Program-made: the position numbers and the translations under genes
In this document: in pieces, positions 60,899 to 64,000 of the stretch
How positions within the stretch are numbered: the stretch's first letter is position 1
Layout of the letters: each line of letters starts with the position of its first letter
The notes under the pieces: model-generated
Databases searched by the model: none
Told to the model about the DNA's origin: nothing
What the model saw: only the letters and a program-made list of their open reading frames with translations
From: Sulfitobacter sp. 20_GPM-1509m
Lineage (GTDB): Bacteria > Pseudomonadota > Alphaproteobacteria > Rhodobacterales > Rhodobacteraceae
Assembly: GCF_000620505.1 (NCBI RefSeq)
Contig: NZ_JIBC01000006.1
Location: 62,001 to 126,000 of the forward strand
DNA: 64,000 nt
Reading direction: 5' to 3'

Positions 60899-61006
60899 AT
60901 GACACCTGACCTTCCCACCCTGATCCAGACGCGTCGTTACCGCCGCCGGGTTATCATCGCCCTTTGCCTGACATGGGCCGCTGTTGTGATGGCGGTGATG
61001 GCATGA
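60899..61006 (+). CDS. Phage micro-protein with one membrane helix (35 aa)
   Basis: A 35-codon frame with GGAAAGGG upstream. Basic start (LIQTRRYRRR) followed by a single hydrophobic helix (VIIALCLTWAAVVMAVMA), the shape of a small membrane peptide. Its stop overlaps the next ATG (ATGA, 61003-61006). Confidence 0.45.
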   Translation: MTPDLPTLIQTRRYRRRVIIALCLTWAAVVMAVMA

Positions 61007-61119
61007 CCCACACTCACGGAATCTCCAACGCGGGGGCCTCCTCCTCCCTAACCCCGCGCAACTCCCTCCCGGCGTCTCCCACGGCGTCGGGGGGCTTTTA
61101 TTCAACGGGTGATGTATGA
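61003..61119 (+). CDS. Phage micro-protein linking to PP-loop gene (38 aa)
   Basis: A 38-codon polar frame (MTHTHGISNAGASSSLTPRN and on). It has ATGA overlaps at both ends, with the micro-protein gene before it and the PAPS-reductase-like gene after it. This double coupling is the only support; it might function just to carry ribosomes to the next gene. Confidence 0.38.
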   Translation: MTHTHGISNAGASSSLTPRNSLPASPTASGGFYSTGDV

Positions 61120-61970
61120 GAGGATGGACGCTTCCAAGCGGTAAGGTGCAGATCAGCTTTAGCGGTGGTCGTACTAGCGCCTATATGCTTCATCAGATCC
61201 TTGCCGTGAATGGCGACTTCGACCCCGAGCGGGTGCAGGTTGTCTTTTCGAACACGGGCCGTGAAATGCCCGCCACGCTCGACTTCGTTCAGCAGTGCGG
61301 AGAGCGGTGGGGTGTTCATATCGTTTGGGTGGAATACCGCAACCACGTGGACCCCCGCCAACGCTTCGAAATTGTATCGCACAACAGCGCCAGTCGCAAC
61401 GGTGAGCCTTTCGAGGCAATTATCCGCACAAAGGGATATTTGCCAAACCAGCAGACAAGATTTTGTACCGCTGAACTAAAGTTGCGCCCCGCAAAGGAAT
61501 ACCTTCTTAGCCTTAATTGGGACAATTGGCGTGCAGCTATAGGTATTCGCGCGGACGAGCCACGCAGGATTAACAGGAAGCCACTCAGAGAGCGATGGCA
61601 GCGTTGGTATCCACTGGTCGATGCTCAGATCACACGCCATGAGGTTGTTGATTTCTGGCGCGGTCAGTCGTTTGATCTTGGTCTTGAGGTAGTTAATGGC
61701 AATTCTGCTCTTGGCAACTGTGACGGCTGTTTTCTCAAGTCCGAGGCACACCAAGCGATGCTGGCCCGAGACTTCCCAGAGCGTCATGCGTGGTGGGAGG
61801 AAATGGAGCGGCTTGCCGGGTCTCTAACCTCAAACCCCAATGGAGCGCGGTTCCAAAAAGCCTACACCAAGGCTGATTTGCGTGATTTCGTGGAACGTCA
61901 AGGCGATTGGATCTTCGACAAAGAAAATGACGCGCTTTGTCAGGCGGATGGCGGGGAGTGCATGATATGA
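61116..61970 (+). CDS. Phage PP-loop enzyme, PAPS-reductase family
   Basis: A 284-residue adenine-nucleotide alpha-hydrolase of the PAPS-reductase/DndC-like group. The PP-loop is VQISFSGGRTSAYMLHQIL, followed by VVFSNTGREMPATLDFV. Cysteines in TRFCTAELKLRPAK, GNCDGCFLKSEAHQ and the C-terminal ADGGECMI could hold an Fe-S cluster. Members reduce sulfate esters or add sulfur to DNA or tRNA; the true role here is unknown. No dnd or ssp partner genes are in view. Overlaps the next gene by ATGA. Confidence 0.85.
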   Translation: MRGWTLPSGKVQISFSGGRTSAYMLHQILAVNGDFDPERVQVVFSNTGREMPATLDFVQQCGERWGVHIVWVEYRNHVDPRQRFEIVSHNSASRNGEPFEAIIRTKGYLPNQQTRFCTAELKLRPAKEYLLSLNWDNWRAAIGIRADEPRRINRKPLRERWQRWYPLVDAQITRHEVVDFWRGQSFDLGLEVVNGNSALGNCDGCFLKSEAHQAMLARDFPERHAWWEEMERLAGSLTSNPNGARFQKAYTKADLRDFVERQGDWIFDKENDALCQADGGECMI

Positions 61971-62308
61971 TCACCAAGACATGCCCCAGCTATACGTTCC
62001 GCATCTGGATCGGCGGCGATTACCAATCAGCCATTGCCTCCTGCCGCTCGTTCACGATGCGTGGCCTGTGCGTGTCTGTCCAGCCCGTCGATTACATCTA
62101 CACGATGGGCGCGGAGGCTGGCGTATGCGTCACACTGATTAATTACCCACGCTTCCCCGCAACATCCCACGAGATCGAGGCCACGGCAACCGAGCTAGGC
62201 CACTTCCTCTGCGAAGAACTTTGTCAAGGCAGCTTCACCGTCGAAGGCCCACAGGAAACTACGTGGTTCAGCCATCGCACTGGCGATCAAACGGAGGCCC
62301 GCACATGA
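61967..62308 (+). CDS. Phage hypothetical protein
   Basis: A 113-residue soluble protein (YTFRIWIGGDYQSAIASCRS, FTMRGLCVSVQPVDYIYTMG, then ELGHFLCEELCQGSFTVEGP) with several cysteines. It resembles small phage proteins of unknown role that often accompany nucleotide enzymes. ATGA overlaps on both sides show that it is translated with the PP-loop gene. Confidence 0.65.
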   Translation: MITKTCPSYTFRIWIGGDYQSAIASCRSFTMRGLCVSVQPVDYIYTMGAEAGVCVTLINYPRFPATSHEIEATATELGHFLCEELCQGSFTVEGPQETTWFSHRTGDQTEART

Positions 62309-62514
62309 CCATTCACAGCACCCCCCACGCACAGACAGCCATGCTGGCACAGGTAGCCGTTATCTGCCGCCGTGCTGACCTGGCGGACACGCAAGCCGCC
62401 TACGACCGCGCGCGCCTTCTCCAGCAGAGCCGCCGCGCCGCTGACATACTGCCGCACCTGAGAGCCGCACGCCACGCGCTGCTAAAGGCGGAACTGGAGG
62501 TGGGACGTGGGTAG
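62305..62514 (+). CDS. Phage small helical protein
   Basis: A 69-residue, Ala/Arg-rich helical protein (MLAQVAVICRRADLADTQAA, YDRARLLQQSRRAADILPHL). ATGA overlap with the gene before; its last 8 bases overlap the Dam gene. No family recognised. Confidence 0.58.
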   Translation: MTIHSTPHAQTAMLAQVAVICRRADLADTQAAYDRARLLQQSRRAADILPHLRAARHALLKAELEVGRG

Positions 62515-63007
62515 TTGGGAAGCATCTGGCGCATCTGATGAGTGGTACACGCCGCGCTTTGTCTTTGACGCATTGGGCGTGACGTTCGATCTGGATGTAG
62601 CGAACAGCGCAATCGGCGGGCGGCACGTTCCGTGTAAGGCATCCATCGGGGCCGATAGCCTGTCTATGAATTGGCAGGGTTTCATCTGGATGAACCCACC
62701 ATTCGGCGGGCGCAATGGCCTTGTACCATGGATGAGCAAATTTTTCGATCATGGCAACGGCATCGCACTGACACCGGATCGCACATCTGCGCCTTGGTGG
62801 CAGGACGCCCATGCCCGCGCTGATGCGTTTCTGTTCACTCGGGGAAAGATCAAGTTTGAGCGGCACGACGGGACAATCGGCAAGTCGCCGGGATCTGGGG
62901 TTACCTTGTGGGCATCAGGGGGGCGAGGCGTAGATGCTCTGTACCGCGCACGCTCTCTAGGCGCTCTGTCAGCACCCGCCACACCTGTAACCGTGGAGGC
63001 TGAATGA
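62507..63007 (+). CDS. Phage DNA N6-adenine methyltransferase (Dam)
   Basis: A 166-residue phage-type Dam (PF05869-like) that methylates adenine to protect phage DNA or time replication. The typical beginning is DEWYTPRFVFDALGVTFDLD, then the catalytic motif FIWMNPPFGGRNGLVPWM and ALTPDRTSAPWWQDAHARAD with FLFTRGKIKFER. It starts with GTG at 62507, preceded by GGAGG. ATGA overlap with the DUF3310 gene. Confidence 0.93.
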   Translation: MGSWEASGASDEWYTPRFVFDALGVTFDLDVANSAIGGRHVPCKASIGADSLSMNWQGFIWMNPPFGGRNGLVPWMSKFFDHGNGIALTPDRTSAPWWQDAHARADAFLFTRGKIKFERHDGTIGKSPGSGVTLWASGGRGVDALYRARSLGALSAPATPVTVEAE

Positions 63008-63249
63008 TGGCTAGACGCGCATCCAAGGTCGATACCAATCAAGGCGAGGGGGCTGACATGGTCAATCACCCGCCCCACTACACGTCGCATCCGTCCGGCG
63101 TCGAGTGCATCCAGATCACCGAGCATATGGGGTTCAACCTCGGCAATGCCCTGAAATACATCTGGCGCGCTGACCTCAAAGGCAACGCTGTCGAGGATCT
63201 GGAAAAGGCGGCGTTCTACATCGCCCGCGAGATTGCGAGGCGTTCCTGA
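63004..63249 (+). CDS. DUF3310 phage protein
   Basis: An 81-residue protein with the complete DUF3310 pattern VNHPPHYTSHPSGVECIQIT, EHMGFNLGNALKYIWRADLK, EDLEKAAFYIAREI. It is found in many phages in replication modules and sometimes called a nucleotide kinase, but activity is not established. ATGA and TGATG overlaps with its neighbours. Confidence 0.9.
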   Translation: MMARRASKVDTNQGEGADMVNHPPHYTSHPSGVECIQITEHMGFNLGNALKYIWRADLKGNAVEDLEKAAFYIAREIARRS

Positions 63250-63614
63250 TGGGTATTCGCACGATCGATCTGCCTTGGCCTTCTAAGCTGCTTACACCTC
63301 ATGCCAAAGGGCATTGGCGTCCAAAGGCGGATGCCACCAAAGCTGCGCGCGCAATGGCTAAGGCTGTGGCGCTGGAAAAGCCTCGGGTCAAATGCACGCC
63401 CGATGCCGTGATCTACGTAGAGTACTGGCCCAAAGCTTTTCGCGGCGACGTTCACAACATGCACGGCAGAATGAAGGCGTATATCGACGGGATAGCCGAT
63501 GCGATGGGCTGTGACGACAAAGGTTTCCGCGTGGACTTTCCTGCCGTTTGGGCTGGACGTGATCCGGTCGGCAAAGTGGTTTTCCGCATAGTGGAAACTG
63601 GGGGTGTTTCGTGA
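63249..63614 (+). CDS. RusA-like Holliday junction resolvase
   Basis: A 121-residue protein with the RusA layout: LPWPSKLLTPHAKGHWRPKA at the start, the acidic active-site segment RGDVHNMHGRMKAYIDGIAD followed by AMGCDDKGF. The Asp-x-x-Asn-x(3)-K-x(3)-Asp and Asp-Asp residues agree with RusA. It would resolve recombination intermediates made by the Rad52-like and NinB-like proteins. Pattern match only. Overlaps DUF1376 gene by GTGA. Confidence 0.7.
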   Translation: MGIRTIDLPWPSKLLTPHAKGHWRPKADATKAARAMAKAVALEKPRVKCTPDAVIYVEYWPKAFRGDVHNMHGRMKAYIDGIADAMGCDDKGFRVDFPAVWAGRDPVGKVVFRIVETGGVS

Positions 63615-64000
63615 GCAACCTGCCGTATTACCCTCGCTATCCGCGTGACTTCTTTGAAGGGACCGCTGGCATGTCCCTCGAAGAAAAGGGGGCATACGGT
63701 CTTGTCTTAGACCTGATCTACATGATGGGCGCGCGGGGTCTTCCCGATGATCCGCAGTACATCGCAGGGCAGATTGGAACGTCTGTTCGCAAGTGGAATT
63801 CACTGCGCAAATCCCTGATCGAACGCGGCAAGCTATACGCTGATAACGGGATTATCTCGAATAAAAGAGCAGATAAAGTCAAGATAAAGCAGAGATCATA
63901 TCAAGATAATCAGGCTGAAAACGCGCGCGGATCGAGCAAAAACAAAGACTTAGAGAAGCCGTCGCCGACATATCGCGAAGATACAGATACAGACAAAAAT
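63611..64000 (+). CDS. DUF1376 phage replication protein, cut by window end
   Basis: The first 130 codons are present, open to the edge. From a GTG at 63611, overlapping the preceding stop, comes LPYYPRYPRDFFEGTAGMSL, EEKGAYGLVLDLIYMMGARG and PDDPQYIAGQIGTSVRKWNS, the DUF1376 module seen at the N-terminus of phage replication-initiator-like proteins. Downstream it turns Lys/Asp/Asn-rich and AT-rich (after 63850), which in phages often marks the linker and the origin region. Confidence 0.85.
   Translation, partial: MSNLPYYPRYPRDFFEGTAGMSLEEKGAYGLVLDLIYMMGARGLPDDPQYIAGQIGTSVRKWNSLRKSLIERGKLYADNGIISNKRADKVKIKQRSYQDNQAENARGSSKNKDLEKPSPTYREDTDTDKN

Larger units (their letters stand above)
50920..64000. 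mobile_element. Prophage integrated at tRNA-Leu (left part; right end outside the window)
   Basis: A tyrosine integrase gene begins 141 bp after the tRNA-Leu gene. From there to the window end all genes are small phage-type frames: integrase, a leftward early/recombination operon, a repressor with operators, and a rightward replication operon. The left attachment site should lie in the tRNA 3' part (about 50912-50941); its right-hand copy is not in view. No structural (capsid, portal, terminase) genes are seen yet, so completeness cannot be judged. Confidence 0.92.

Noticed and set aside
61021-61100. Terminator before the PP-loop gene
   Set aside because: GC-rich stretch with direct repeats GGCGTC but no proper inverted stem.
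61116-61970. Host-type assimilatory CysH
   Set aside because: It lies in a phage operon without cys genes, and the PP-loop and cysteine pattern is that of phage PP-loop enzymes.

Overview
The window looks like a chromosomal segment of a high-GC alphaproteobacterium of the order Rhodobacterales (Roseobacter/Rhodobacteraceae type). The support is the gene content and order: a PccR-type regulator beside pccB...pccA...methylmalonyl-CoA mutase, a perM-hdaA-ppk-ppx cluster, a putA/putR divergon, a metF/metR divergon, lolC-lolD after proS, and many small proteins typical of this order. No rRNA, CRISPR array or insertion sequence was seen. One tRNA was found.

1-10.4 kb is the propionyl-CoA assimilation region: the 5' end of pccR (-), a Bcr/CflA-type efflux pump (-), pccB (+), five small genes (a Rho-N-like protein, a secreted DUF6497-like protein, two mini-lipoproteins and one unknown), pccA, a secreted DUF4174 protein and the B12-dependent mutase. 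Clusters of TTTGCAAA-like repeats lie in front of pccR and pccB and fit control by PccR. Together PccAB and the mutase would carry propionyl-CoA to succinyl-CoA (an epimerase is not in view).

10.4-50.8 kb is housekeeping and transport. It holds a secreted tail-collar-like protein, VOC and GNAT enzymes, a TerB-J-domain protein, an EEP-family enzyme, the polyphosphate pair ppk/ppx with hdaA and a PerM-like protein, and an FAD oxidoreductase. It continues with pepT, nhaC, LysR/DUF4260, a MATE pump, a frameshifted methyltransferase, a CDF metal exporter with a striking upstream palindrome, proS, lolCD, a pentapeptide-repeat protein with a frameshifted end, metF/metR, an AT-rich orphan gene, a zinc-free MDR reductase and suhB. 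Next comes a rhomboid-GFA gene pair bracketed by inverted 62-bp repeats, then a DnaB-like ATPase and putA/putR.

50.86-64 kb (continuing past the window) is a prophage integrated at a tRNA-Leu(TAA) gene. It has a tyrosine integrase. A long leftward operon of about 23 small genes, often overlapping by ATGA, includes Rad52-like annealing protein, HNH nuclease, SSB, NinB-like protein and an HNH/Ref-like nuclease. The immunity region has a CI-like repressor and TTAGAC-N4-GTCTAA operators. A rightward operon carries a Cro-like protein, a GIY-YIG/HTH fusion, a PP-loop PAPS-reductase-like enzyme, Dam methylase, DUF3310, a RusA-like resolvase and a DUF1376 replication protein cut by the window end.

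The most interesting leads are the GIY-YIG/Cro-like fusion, the phage PP-loop enzyme with an Fe-S-like Cys set, the operator array, the CDF upstream palindrome, the two frameshifts, and a lipoprotein gene whose only sensible start is ATT.
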